Of a stretch of DNA of 64,000 bases, positions 43,173 through 54,825 are shown piece by piece. The notes beneath the pieces are model-generated. The model had not been told where the DNA came from, did no database searches, and was given only the letters and a program-made list of their open reading frames with translations. Position 1 is the stretch's first letter; each line of letters starts with the position of its first letter. Source of the stretch: Entamoeba invadens IP1 (Eukaryota; Evosea; Mastigamoebida; Endamoebidae); contig NW_004443623.1 of the NCBI RefSeq assembly GCF_000330505.1, forward strand, positions 77,369 to 141,368, in the 5' to 3' direction. The translations under genes were made by a program, and so were the position numbers.

Positions 43173-44405
43173 ATTTATCAACAACCATATCGCCCTTTTT
43201 ATCAACGACAACAACCAACACACAATTTGGGTCAACAATACCCTACTCATCAACAACATTTTGTTCCACAACAACACTTTGAAAGCACGTCTCATACAAA
43301 TGTTCAACCTTCTCATCAACAACAAACTTATTACCAACAACATTCCCAACAACAATTTTATCAACAACAATATCCTCAACAGCAACAACAAATTAATCCA
43401 CAACAATTTCCTCTCATTCCTCAACAACAGCCAATTGTTCCACACCAACCACAACAACAAATACAACCACCACAACAACAAGTTGTAAGACCAAAAACAA
43501 CTCAGAGAGAAACTCCAAAACAACAACCACAACAAAAAATTGTACAAAAAGCTCCAAAACAAGAGGATCCTCAAACTAAATCAAAAAGACACCCACATAT
43601 TAAATCCGAACCTGGTGTATTTACTTTAATACCAGTTCCTCCAGAAATTATTCAAATAAAAGCGTTATTGGATAAATTGGATAGTTTTCAAATGTGTAGA
43701 GAATACAAAAAACTCGCACCACATGAATATATGGTCTATGCAGAATACTGGTTTGGAGAAAAATGTGAAAACGAAGAATGTACTTTTCCAAAAACAACAG
43801 AAGAAATTAAAGAAAGATTTTATATTCATGGTTTTTGGCCTCATTATCACAGAAACAAGAATTTGTATTGTTGTATCAATTGGTATGGTCCTGATAATTT
43901 TGATACACTACTTTTAATGGAAAAAGATCTTTTAAAAGAAGTGCGGAACAAATGGATGTCAACAACTGCTTGTCGGTTTGCTACTTATCAATATGACAAA
44001 CATGGCAGTTGTACTTTTAGTGTATATAAAGGGGTTAAAGGTCCTTTAGATTATGTAAAAACAACTTTACTTCTTCATGAAAGAAGCGATTATTGGAAAA
44101 TACTCCAAGAAAGTTATCTACATGTTGAAACAAATAAAATGTATAAATTGGAAGATATTACCAAAGTTATTAAAAATCACTTTGGAGTACAACCATCAAT
44201 AGTATGTAAAAATCAAATCTCTGTGTTTGAAATTAAAATATGTTACGATATTAATACAAATCCCAATGATCCAAAAGCTATACCATGTGGAGATAAAGTG
44301 TATAATTATGACAAACTTAGATGTGATGAAAAAGTCATGTTCAAACCATTGCCACTTAAACTAACAAATCGTGAAACTATTTCAAGAAATGAATGTCCAT
44401 TTTAA
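42828..44405 (+). CDS. Secreted Q-rich protein with RNase T2-like domain
   Basis: Protein of 525 aa. A signal peptide (IIIHMIIFLVISIVLG, to about residue 22) is followed by about 230 residues dominated by Gln with Pro, Tyr and His, encoded largely by CAA. An RNase T2-type domain occupies about residues 280-525. It keeps HGFWP (His334, active-site motif CAS I, usually HGLWP) and KHGSC (His392, CAS II). The residue equivalent to the catalytic Glu of the HEWxKHG motif is Gln (about 388), and the preceding aromatic/His context is also changed, so activity may be reduced or lost. Many Cys support a secreted, disulfide-bonded enzyme. RNase T2 enzymes degrade RNA in lysosomal or extracellular space. 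The Q-rich arm in a secreted T2 protein is unusual. Confidence 0.85.
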
Positions 44406-44558
44406 TCGAATTGTTTATATTATGTGTATATAATATTCATGGTTTCAATAAGTTATTATTTAATATATAATTGTTACACTTGATTAATTATACAATTTTT
44501 AGTCAATCGATTACTTTCAATAAAAAATAAAAATAAATAACAATGATAACACAATCAT

Positions 44559-47500
44559 TCAAATACCCAAATATAACTTAAGTTGCTCAACTACTTCAGA
44601 AGAAGAACATCTTTCTCTTGGATTTTGTCCCCAACACGATGTGATGATATTATACAATTCTTGTCGAATCATTTCAGGCTTTTCAAGTCGTTTTCCAGCT
44701 GTTACAAACTCTGCTATTTTCCAGGGGTAATTAAAAAACGTTTTAGGGTACGCTTCTGTCCATTGGAAGCACTCATACATAGTAATAGCAAAAGAGTACA
44801 TATCAGATGTTTCTTTGTATTTTTCACATTTTAATATTTCTGGAGCCATATATTTAGGAGTACCAATACCCGCTGTAAATGTCATGTTAGTCATTAACAT
44901 ATTGACATTTCTAGCACTTCCAAAATCCGTCAATTTGGCATTTACCTTATCTTTTTCACTTATCGAACACACAAGAAAATTGTCTGGTTTGATGTCTCTG
45001 TGTAATATCCCATTTTGGTGTAAATACAACATCCCTTTAGCAGAATCCAACATCATTTTCACTCTCATTTTCATGTCAATTTCACTTGAAGTTTTATGTT
45101 TCATTAAGTCTTGTAACGACCCATATGAGGCAAATTCGGTGACCATACACACTTTACTCGGTATAAATACAGCGCCATAAAAATGGACGATATACTCACT
45201 CCGAAATTTGTCAAGCATCTCAACTTCCTTTGTAAACTCATCTAAGACATCATCACCTTTTTCAATGATATTTGTCTCTTTCATCTTCTTAATGGCTACG
45301 ACATTTCCTCTAAAACTGCCTTTATAAACAACTCCAAAAGATCCTTCCCCAATTTTCTTTTCTTCAATAATTTCATTTGGGTCAAGGCGCGTAGTGGTCT
45401 CTGTTTTTGCAATGATTTTAATTTTGTTGAAAGCTTCAACGCCACTCTCATACGACTTTGATATGATCGCAATGTCACTGTTTATATTTGTTGTGTACTT
45501 TGGCATCAGATATATAGAAAATTCACAGGCAAAACCACGCTTTAAAGTGATAATATTTGGGTCGACTCGTATTGTATAACTTTCGTCATTTGTGTTACTC
45601 GAAAATTGCACTTTCACTGCTTTGTTCTTTGAATTTCCAACACATAAAAGTCCTTTTGTTTCGTGACAAACTCGAATTTCTTCTTCTTCATTAATTTCAT
45701 TGGTATAAATGAGTGTGTCCCGATCAACACACATCCCATTGGAAAGGGCAAAGAACGTCACATTCGATCTTTTCATAGCAAATATTGTCGTTGTTTTTTC
45801 TAGACTTTTTTGTGACATTTTTCTTAATATCACTCTTGTTATAAAACATAATAATATTATAGAAATAATAAGTAGAAGAATTGTAAATAAAACCAGTAAC
45901 AGTATGACCCACCAGACTGCCTTGTTTCGACAAAAAGTCCCCGTTTCATTGGGTTCATTCCAAAAAGAGCAATGAGTACATTTTGAGTCTTCAATTTGTT
46001 TACACTTCTTTATTTGGGAGAGTTCATAACAAACTTCGTTTGACTGTAAAACACGTGTATATATACAGGAAGTACATTTAGTAGTTTTTAATGAACATGT
46101 TTTGCAATTATCATGACACTTTTCACATTCATTGGTATTCACTATATAATATCCATCTTGACATTTAAAACACCCATTCTGTGTAACATTAACTTCACAC
46201 CCTTTAATATTACTTTGTGGTAAACACAACCCATTTACTGTTTTGTAGTTGGTAGAATTGCATGTTAAACACTTTGTTTCGGTGTTACATGTAGAGCAAT
46301 TGGATTGACATTATATACAATCAAGACCAAGTCTGAAATACCCATTTTTACACTCATAACACCCATTTATTACTTGTGACATCTTTTCACATTTCTCTGC
46401 TAAAATTTCATTTGAAATGCACTCATGTTGATTATTCAAATAAAATCCGTTTTGACATGTTAAACAAAATGAAGGCGTTGAAATACAAGTTGAGCAATTT
46501 CCTTCACAAGTGATGCACTTTCCATTATTTAAAATATAATTGTCTTCACAACGAACACATTGAAAGATATTCACTTGTAAACACTTTTCAATTTCAATTG
46601 AATGAATGTCAGTGTTTACACACGTGTTATTATCTAAATGATTATTTAAAGCACACGAAACACATTTTTTATTCACTGTAAATTCACAAGTTGTATTAGA
46701 ATTAACACATCTCCCATTCTCCTCTTTTTTCTCGTTGTCTTTACAAAGTGTTGAAACACAAATTCCACTTTCATTTGTTTTGTAATTTTCAGAACACAAA
46801 AGCGCTTTTTGAATATCACATTTGATCCATTTGATATCTCTAGTATTACATGAGAGACACTTTGAGGTGTTCATATAAAAATTATCACTACAATAAATTG
46901 AATTCACTCCACTTGAAATTGTGTTTTCCTCCTTAAAACAAATAGAATTGTTATTTTTAATGTAATTCTGCTTACAAATAGTACATATATTTAAATCACA
47001 TTTTTCACAATTTGTACTGTCACATTTTAAACATTTCCCGATTTGATTTCCATTGACACATTTTAAACACGTGTTTCTCTCACCATATAGACAGTCGGAT
47101 TTTAATATGCAATTCCCATTTTCTACAAAATAATTTGTGTCACATTTTACACAAAAAGTGCCGACTTGTCGCAAACAGTCACTTTTGGTTTGAACGCATT
47201 GATGTGTTGAATTTAAATAGTATTTTTCAGTACATTGTATACACACATCATTTTTATTATATTCAACACAATGGACATCTGCTTGTGTACATTTTCCATA
47301 TAACAGTTTTGTCTTTGAATTACATTTTAAACAAGTATTTGTGTTGTTAAATGATTTCATTAAAATACAATTGGGGAGGACTTCATTTGAAATACTTTCA
47401 CTTTCAAAATAAAACACGTTATACTCATTAGTTAGAGTGTTAGTCGTTGAAACAGATTTTATATGATTTACCTTTTTAGTAACATGAACAAAAATGTTAC

Positions 47501-48674
47501 CATATGTATTAATGGTATTAATCAATCCTTCACAATCCAAAGCAAATACTCTATTGTTTTTGTTAATAATTATACTCATAATTATATATCCAATACAACT
47601 CATTTTCTTTATATTATTGTTAAAGAACAAAGTTAGACCACTTGTCGTATAATTTGTTTGTGGTATAACACAAGACCCATAAGTGAAATCAACTCGAATC
47701 GTCGTCCAAAATTTGTCAACTTTTAATATACAATTATTGTTCACTGTAATAGCTGAAACTCCATATAATCTTTTCCAATTGACATTTTTGTCGACGATAA
47801 GAGTCGTGGTAGTTAACGTCTCACCAGCAAAATCATATGTTTCATTTTCTTTGTCGAACATTAAACTGCATATTGTGGCTGTAGCGTTGTCACATGGACA
47901 ATGTGGATATTCAAATGGGTAATTCTCTATTGAATTTCCATATAAAAACTCCTTTTTATATGTATTTCCTCTCATTCTACAAACCACGTTATAATTGATT
48001 GAAGCTGTATTAGGACAAAATCGCATTAACTTGTTATTTGATAATAGGTAGGCGTATCCATCTGTAAATTGAAAAGGAAACATACTTGTTGTAAATGAGT
48101 GTTGTGGGGAATTAAGGATTTGTCCTTCGCGCATAGAAAACATGTCAAAACACTGAGTGTTGCCTATCGGATTCACTACAGTGAAATTGTCCCTTCCATT
48201 AAATCCTTTGTTTAAATGGAAGTATGTGCAATCTATTAATAAAACTTGTGGTGCATTCAGTTTTGGAGATGTTGGTTTAAAATTGCCTGCTATAGAAAAG
48301 TGTATATTGGCGTTTATAGTAGCTCCACTATTAACTACAAATTCAGTGTTAGTGTGAAATGGACAATTTTTGAAATTGGTGATCGAGTTCTCTGTAAATT
48401 GGATGTGTTTCACATTAATCCATCCAACATTTATATGTGTTATTGAGACCGTCTTACTGATAGTTATATAATCAAACAACAAGATTTCATTAGAAACAGT
48501 AAAAATAAAGTCACTACTTAAACAGATGTATTTTTTAAGCGGAGAAGTACAGTCATTGTTCGTGCCACTCACTGCTTTAAAACCTTCGTCATAACTAATA
48601 CCACTAGGTAGACATTCACAAGTATAACCACTTACTAATGTTACAGTTAGTAGAATAACAAGAAAAGAAACCAT
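44559..48674 (-). pseudogene. Transmembrane kinase (TMK) interrupted by one in-frame TAA
   Basis: A single frame of 1372 codons encodes a TMK, broken only by TAA at 46311-46313 (codon 788). The sequence after the stop continues in frame with CQSNCSTCNTETKCLTC, completing the Cys-rich unit begun before it. Order: signal peptide (MVSFLVILLTVTLVSG), a beta-strand-rich ectodomain (about 25-430), CXXC repeats (about 435-900), a TM helix (about 920-943, VILLLVLFTILLLIISIILL), a beta-rich linker, and a kinase domain with IGEGSFGVVYKG, VAIK, HRDIKPDN, DFG and GTPKYMAPE intact. A TTG in the downstream part is no plausible start. No frameshift and no second stop are seen. It is a young pseudogene, a sequencing error, or a read-through gene. 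The related intact TMK lies at 3.3-8.5 kb. Confidence 0.88.
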
Positions 48675-49468
48675 TTTGGTTTAGAATTGTAAGTTTTATT
48701 TCGCTTTTTTTAAGCAAGTATTGTTTGATTTTTTTAATATTGTTTTTTAAAATAATATTAAAAGTATATGTATATTTGTATAATGTATAATTATCATTTT
48801 CAAAAAAAGAATGTTGTTTTAAATTATTGATAAATAATGGACTATTTTCTAAGTTTTGATATAAGTTAAACTTTTAAATTATTAACATATCCATAATAAA
48901 TTAAAACTCGAATTATTGATTTATTTTTAAAATACTTATACTAAATACCATTTTTTTCTTATTTTTAAAATTATCTAACATATATTATTATATAATAACA
49001 TGATTTAATTCATCTATCGAATCAAAAATAATTTGACACAGACAAATACATATACATTAAAAATGACTATTTATAGACACAAAAGTACATTGTAAGTTTA
49101 TTATGGCAGTATGGTAAATAAACATTAGCCCAAAGAAATTCCTATATTTTTTAAAAAATATGGTTTTTACATTATAAAACAAATATTTTAGAAAATTGAC
49201 TATTATACATGTATAGTTTATTGGTATAATATAACTATAAAATAATTAGTTTTCTTTGAGATAATGTTCATTTGCTCGGCGAATGTTTGTTTGCCCAACT
49301 GTATATATTATTTAGATGGGATGTTATTTAAACTTTTTCTATCATTTTAATGTATTTCTGTTTTTTAAATTAATTTTTTTATTTTGTTAAACCCTAATTC
49401 CTTTCTTATAACGAAACAATTGAAAAAAAATACATTCATTATTTTTTTGTTTAATTTGATTAAAAAAC
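48675..49468. other. Intergenic AT-rich stretch
   Basis: Upstream region of the interrupted TMK gene; AT-rich with no gene recognised. Ends at the Mutator-like element, whose left 10-bp target duplicate occupies 49459-49468. Confidence 0.5.
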
Positions 49469-49956
49469 GGGACCTACATTGACCACCACCACCACCTCTT
49501 AAAATAGATTTATTTTTTCTATTTCGAATCATATTCAAATTAAAATTATAGTAAATAGGAAACTGGGATAATATTAGGTCTGGTTCCCGAATTCAAAAAA
49601 TGCCGAAAATTCACCTCGAGTCAGTGGAAACCGAGTGAGACGGAGCATGAAAAGAAGGCTCATAAAGACGCACTCAAACAGTCTGTTTGTGCACCGTTTC
49701 NNNNNNNNNNNNNNNNNNNNNNNNNNNNNNNNNNNNNNNNNNNNNNNNNNNNNNNNNNNNNNNNNNNNNNNNNNNNNNNNNNNNNNNNNNNNNNNNNNNN
49801 CGGGGGGAACCACATCCGCGTCCACACAGTACGGACAAGGAAAGTGGGTGACATGGGGACGCACAAACAGTGGCTGAAAAGTGGACTTCCTTCAAAAAAC
49901 ACTCGCGGCAAATATTTTTTTTGGTAAAGGTGGTGGTGGTGGTCAATGTAGGTCCC
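49469..49956. mobile_element. Mutator-like (MULE) non-autonomous element with 10-bp target duplication
   Basis: Perfect terminal inverted repeats start GGGACCTACATTGACCACCA and run on through CCACCACC. Both sides carry the identical 10-bp direct repeat ATTAAAAAAC (49459-49468 and 49957-49966), a size typical of Mutator-like elements. The interior is much more GC-rich than the rest of the window and is broken by a 100-N gap (49701-49800), so the true length is unknown. Open frames run across the gap on both strands but none resembles a transposase. The GC-rich payload might be captured host DNA. Confidence 0.85.
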
Positions 49957-50597
49957 ATTAAAAAACACAGAAAATGTTTTATGTTTATATTATTTTATTT
50001 AATGATATCCATATGTTAAATACTAAGTCAATTTTAACAGTATATGTGAAAAACTATTTGCACGCGTTGTTTAATTAATGGTAATTATGACGAATTTGTA
50101 TAAATTTAACACAAGTTTAATATTAAAATTCAATTCAAAACATTGAAACATAAAACTCAATTTTCTAAAATGTTAGTGACAAAAGAGTTGCATTATAACA
50201 TTTCATATTATTGTGAATGATCATTTCAATGATTTATTAAAGAATTGCGAAATTAAAAAAAGTAGTCACTAATTAAACCGTGTTTTCTTGACACGAATAC
50301 AAACTTTTTAACTATAATTAATTATGTAAATATTCATTGAAACATTAAATTATAAATTTGAAAAAAAATATTATTTAAAAAGGTGATATTAAATAGTGTT
50401 AAAGTGAATTTATCGATGTTATTATTATTAAATAATTATTGTTTTATTTCATAATAAACTTCAGCTCCATTTTCCAAAAACAAAACACGCCTATTTTTAA
50501 TATTTTTGGTTGAATGTTAAAAATACAATTTTAATTGTTTTACAAATAAATAAACAATAAACATTTAATAAATAAACATCAATAAAAACTTCCAAGT
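49957..50597. other. Intergenic AT-rich stretch
   Basis: 3' flank of the minus-strand TLDc-like gene; no feature recognised. Confidence 0.5.
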
Positions 50598-52232
50598 TCA
50601 ATTTTCCAATGCAAATATCACAAATCGATCGACTTTAATTTGTCCATACCGATTTTCACTACCTAACACATTAACTCTTTTTTCTCCATATTCAAAGGAC
50701 TTCCCGTTATATTCGCAAGCCAAACAATTTTTGGTTTTTTTTCTGTATAATTTCAAGTCTCCTTTTCCGACTTCGAAAAATTTAGTGCTGTTATGCCTAC
50801 CCATAGTGAACGCAAATTCTTTATCCTCTTCTTTTATACTAAATTTCCTTCTTTTCTTTATTCCATTTTCTCTCAAAACAAAAACAAAGCAATTACTATC
50901 GGCAACACAGTCTCCGTATATTTGAACGGGCTTTGTTACAACAACACCAAAGAGGTATTCTCCGCATAAAATTGCTATTAAAAACCCTTTCACTGAATTA
51001 ATAGCATTGAAGTATCTCCCCGAACACCCGTGCAAACGCGTCGCCGAATAATCAAAAATAACTTTCCCCACACTCCTCTGACTCCAAGCAAAGATTTGGG
51101 CCTTTTCTTCACAATTCAAAAAATCGAGTGAGTTAACTTCTTCGTCGTTCTTTCCGGACTTGTCCACTGTTGCGTTTTCTTCGTCTTTATTGAGTGGAAT
51201 GACGTCATTACTCCAACTCAAATCCATCGAAGAATCTTCGGCAAATTGTGTGATTATTGGCGTTTTGTTGTCATTTGTGACTTTCTCTGATTTTTCTTGT
51301 AAAATTTGTTGTTCTTTTTTTGAGTGTTTGTTTGGAGTAATACATTCGCTCTTGTTATCGTCTTTGAATTTGGCTTTGTCGTTTATTGAAACGTCCTTTT
51401 CGTTTTGTGTTTATGGAGATTCATCGTTTTTTGAAATGTTTTTATCGACAACTTCGATTTTTTCTTCGACTTTTTCTTGTGAATTTTCAATGGAATTTAA
51501 AACATTCGATTTTTCTCTTTTTTCTTCGACGCAAAATTTCGATTTGTGTGATTTTTGTTTTTGTGGCAGTTCAATTTTTATTTTGTCGAAAAAGTCGGCG
51601 TGGTCACTTTTTTCGAGTTTTTGTGAATTGTCGCTTTTGGTTGTTTTTTTATGATGGTCTGAAAGTTGAATATCTCGATTTATAACACTAAAGTCGACTT
51701 CGCCGACTGTTTCACAGTTGTCTGACGTGTCAGAACTATTTTCAAAAATAGAAGATTGTGGGGTTTTTTGCATTTTGAGTTTCAGTTGGTACGCTTTTTC
51801 GTTATACACGTCTTTGATTTGCGCTTTTCTCAATGTGTTTGTTGCAAGCTCTTCGTCACATCGTAATTTCTCTTTTTGAATTAAAGTCGTGAGTGTAGTG
51901 TTTCGATCTTTAAAAATTTCTTTTAAGTCTGTTGTGCACTTTTTGCCAACAACTTTAAGTATTTCCAAAAAGTCTGAAAAGAAAGCAAAAGTGCGATTTA
52001 TTTCTCTTAAAAAATTTGAACAGTTTGTTTCATAGAAATCCTCTGTTTCAAGTGTTTCATATAAAACTTGAATGGAGTCTTTGAGGGTTAAATTGTCAAA
52101 AGTTGGGATTGTAGGTTTTGAAATTGAATTATATGTATCTATTTTTGATACTAAAGTTGTAAGACAGCTTGTAGCACTATCAATGTTACTTTTGAGAGTG
52201 GAATATTCATCGAAAGTGTGTGTATCCGTCAT
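50598..52232 (-). pseudogene. TLDc-like coiled-coil protein, interrupted by one in-frame TAA
   Basis: One frame of 545 codons, broken only by TAA at 51411-51413. The frame is open on both sides, and 61 further codons lead to the next ATG at 51227. The N-terminal part is helical and shares EKxRCDEELATNTLRKAQIK with the divergent neighbour at 52720-54516. A low-complexity Ser/Lys/Glu linker follows. The C-terminal ~170 residues (KAQIFAWSQRSVGKVIFDYS, FGVVVTKPVQIYGD, ENGIKKRRKFSI, STKFFEVGKGDLKLYRKK) correspond to a TLDc-like domain. Its intact paralog lacks the stop. TLDc proteins are linked to oxidative stress and V-ATPase regulation in other eukaryotes; the role here is unknown. Confidence 0.78.
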
Positions 52233-52719
52233 GATGGCAACTTTTAAAATTTTTATTAATTAACAAATTTGTGTTTTGTAGTTTAAAAAAACTTAACCCT
52301 TTTTTCCTTTTTTTTAAAATGAAATTTGTAAATATGAAAAAATTAAATCAAATAAAAAATTTCAATGTTTCATAATTTATGAAAACCACTACCTTGTTGC
52401 AGTAAATATTAAGTCTAAAAAACTATAAATAAAATAAAAACAGCATTATTTATCAGTATTATCCAGGGTTTTTTGAACAATGAGACTGACTCTGTATTTT
52501 TGTCTTTTTTTATTAAATGTATAAAAAACAAAAAAATAATAAATTTTAAAAATTTAAATTTTATTTTAAATTAATAATTATGAAACATGTTAGATCATAT
52601 CAATTAAATAAAAAGAGGGTTAAATCGTTTTTAATTAAATTTTGTTTGAAAAATTGCATTTTAGTTATAAAAATTGAACGAACTTTAAAATTGAGCAACT
52701 TTGATACATAAATTTAAAA
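52233..52719. other. Shared divergent promoter region of the TLDc-like pair
   Basis: About 490 bp of AT-rich sequence between two head-to-head paralogous genes. It must carry the promoters of both. I could not support a specific core element. Confidence 0.5.
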
Positions 52720-54516
52720 ATGACTGAAATTGATGTGTATTTGGCACTAAAGAATGTACCAAACGTCAATTCATATTTTGAATCACTTAATAAGTCTCTT
52801 GACGAACATTTAATTACGCCACAACCAACACTTCCATTAGACTTGTCCACTTTAGACTTCGAAACATCAATTCAAAAATTGAATGAATTTTTAACATTAG
52901 AAGAAATTTGTGAAGAGAATTGTCTCACGTTTTCAAAGTCAATTAAAAGAGTTTTAGCAGTACTTTCTGATGTGACTTCTCTTTGTAAATTGGTTAAAGC
53001 GAAATGTGAAGAAGACGGTAAACACATCGTTACAGCAAGAAATACCGCAATTCAAATGGTTATTGAAAAAGAGAAATCACGATGTGACAAAGAGCTTGCA
53101 ACAAACACGTTAAGAAAAGCACAAATCAAAGTTGATTTTGAAGACAAAGTGAGTGAACTTACACAAAAAATGAAAAATTCCATTTTTCCTTTAAATTTTG
53201 ATTATATGAATTTTTTTGATAAAATCGAACCACCAAAAATTGTCGTCAATCACAACATAGTCGAAAATTTAATACCAACTGTAATAACAGCAGAAAATTC
53301 TTTAAAAGTCGATCAACTTGAAAACCTTGAAAATGACGTTCAACAACCAAAATTGCTAAAGGTCTTTAAATCAACACAAACAGAAGATTGTAACACAAAA
53401 GTTATAAATTTGGAACACACAGAACACGTCACAAAAAATACAAATTTATTCCCTTCAAAAAATTTCAATCAAAGTGAAACAATCGACAAACAAAACGATA
53501 TGAACAAGCAAAAAAATACTCACGACAATTTATCGGATAAAAACACGTTGAAAAATAAAGACGAAGACAAACACGAAAAAAAGACTTTAGTATTAAAAAA
53601 AGTGAACACCGACCCAATAAATAACGGATTAAAATTACATAGTGAATCCGACGAAATTTCCGATATGTTGCATGAAAACTTTTCTCAATCCGTTCCCCAA
53701 ACAACAAGTGACGCTTTTAAACCTTCCAACAAAGAAAACACCGAAAAAATGAAAAAATCCGAATTTTCACTCACTGAGGAAGATTTAATCGACGACTTGG
53801 ACTTTCTTCCTTCAAATCCGTTTGTTCCCACCGAAGATTCCAAAGACTCCAAAGAGAAAACTTTGTCGGAGATTTCGAAAAAGCATCCAGAATCTTCTAA
53901 AAGTTCGAAAGAGTCGCGAGAAGACACCGAAGTGATGGGCGGGCAATTACCACGTGTGAAGGATAAGAAGTGTTACATCAGTCCGGGTGTGCTGACGATG
54001 GAAGACAAAGCACAGATCTTTGCGTGGAGTCGGCGAAGTGTGGGAAGAGTGTTATTTGACTATGCGAGCGATCTTCCTAAAAGAACGCCAAAAGCGCTTG
54101 TGGAGAACTTGAAAGGTGTAAGGGGGTTTGTTATAGTCATTTACTCGCAAGACGCTAATAACGTGTTTGGCGTCGTCGTGACTAAACCCGCTGAAAAACC
54201 GGGATTTTTTGTGAGAGACGAAAAGTGCTGCATTTTCTCATTGAAGCGGGAAGGAATCGTTAAAAGAAAAAAATTTGAGATTTTGAGTGACTGCGCAAAC
54301 TTCGCATTTCTTGTTGGGAAAGAGAGAAGCACTAAGTTCTTCGATGTCGGAAAAGGAGATATCAAAATTTGGAGAAATAAAGAGGAGAAGTTGATTTCGG
54401 CAAGTAAAAGGCGGTCATTTGAATATGGAAAAGAAAGTAAGACAGTCACTGGAAAGAATGAATTGTATGAAATAGAAATTCAGGGATTCACTGTTTTTGA
54501 ACTTGAAAAGGAGTGA
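52720..54516 (+). CDS. TLDc-like domain protein with N-terminal coiled coil
   Basis: Intact 598-aa protein. Residues ~1-150 are helical (SRCDKELATNTLRKAQIKVD is shared almost exactly with the minus-strand neighbour). Residues ~150-420 are a disordered Lys/Asp/Glu/Ser-rich linker. Residues ~425-598 are TLDc-like: DKAQIFAWSRRSVGRVLFDY, KGVRGFVIVIYS, NNVFGVVVTKP, CCIFSLKREG, STKFFDVGKGDIKIWRN and IQGFTVFELEKE match the TLDc order of strand, FGG-like turn, FlFsL strand, FG.G.DL.I strand and final F.V.E strand. No nuclease or protease motif. A small MITE starts 50 bp downstream of the stop. Function unknown. Confidence 0.75.
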   Translation: MTEIDVYLALKNVPNVNSYFESLNKSLDEHLITPQPTLPLDLSTLDFETSIQKLNEFLTLEEICEENCLTFSKSIKRVLAVLSDVTSLCKLVKAKCEEDGKHIVTARNTAIQMVIEKEKSRCDKELATNTLRKAQIKVDFEDKVSELTQKMKNSIFPLNFDYMNFFDKIEPPKIVVNHNIVENLIPTVITAENSLKVDQLENLENDVQQPKLLKVFKSTQTEDCNTKVINLEHTEHVTKNTNLFPSKNFNQSETIDKQNDMNKQKNTHDNLSDKNTLKNKDEDKHEKKTLVLKKVNTDPINNGLKLHSESDEISDMLHENFSQSVPQTTSDAFKPSNKENTEKMKKSEFSLTEEDLIDDLDFLPSNPFVPTEDSKDSKEKTLSEISKKHPESSKSSKESREDTEVMGGQLPRVKDKKCYISPGVLTMEDKAQIFAWSRRSVGRVLFDYASDLPKRTPKALVENLKGVRGFVIVIYSQDANNVFGVVVTKPAEKPGFFVRDEKCCIFSLKREGIVKRKKFEILSDCANFAFLVGKERSTKFFDVGKGDIKIWRNKEEKLISASKRRSFEYGKESKTVTGKNELYEIEIQGFTVFELEKE

Positions 54517-54565
54517 TTGGTAGAGTTGTGTTATGTGATTATGTTTAATAATAAAACAAATAATA

Positions 54566-54737
54566 TAGAAAAACCTCTCATTAAGAGGACTCCCCATTAA
54601 GAGAATCCTCTCATTAAGAGACGTTTTAACCAATCTAAATAAAAAACATTTATTGAGGGGAAAGGAAAATAAAAATTTCATAACCACTATTGGGGGTACT
54701 ATTTTCCCGTTTAATCTACTAATGAGAGGTTTTACTG
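54566..54737. mobile_element. pogo/Tigger-like MITE (172 bp)
   Basis: The right end read inward, CAGTAAAACCTCTCATTAG, and the left end, TAGAAAAACCTCTCATTAAG, form inverted repeats. TA lies at both sides (54564-54565, 54738-54739). ACCTCT termini are typical of pogo/Tigger-type mariner relatives. CATTAAGAG is repeated three times within the left arm. No coding capacity. It lies in the 3' flank of the TLDc-like gene and may form part of its transcript. Confidence 0.68.
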
Positions 54738-54825
54738 TAATCGTTTTTAGTTAAATCTCGAATAAAATAAAAGAAATTGAAATTACCAAATTATTGTAAG
54801 TAGGTTGATGCATTTTTTATATAAT

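Noticed and set aside
43117..43574. Long alternative-frame ORFs over the poly-Q coding region
   Set aside because: CAA repeats stay open in every frame (giving N-, T-, V- or L-rich shadows); the signal peptide and RNase T2 domain fix the real frame.
49574..49968. ORFs running across the N gap in the Mutator-like element
   Set aside because: They are open only because N codons are read as X; no domain on either side of the gap.
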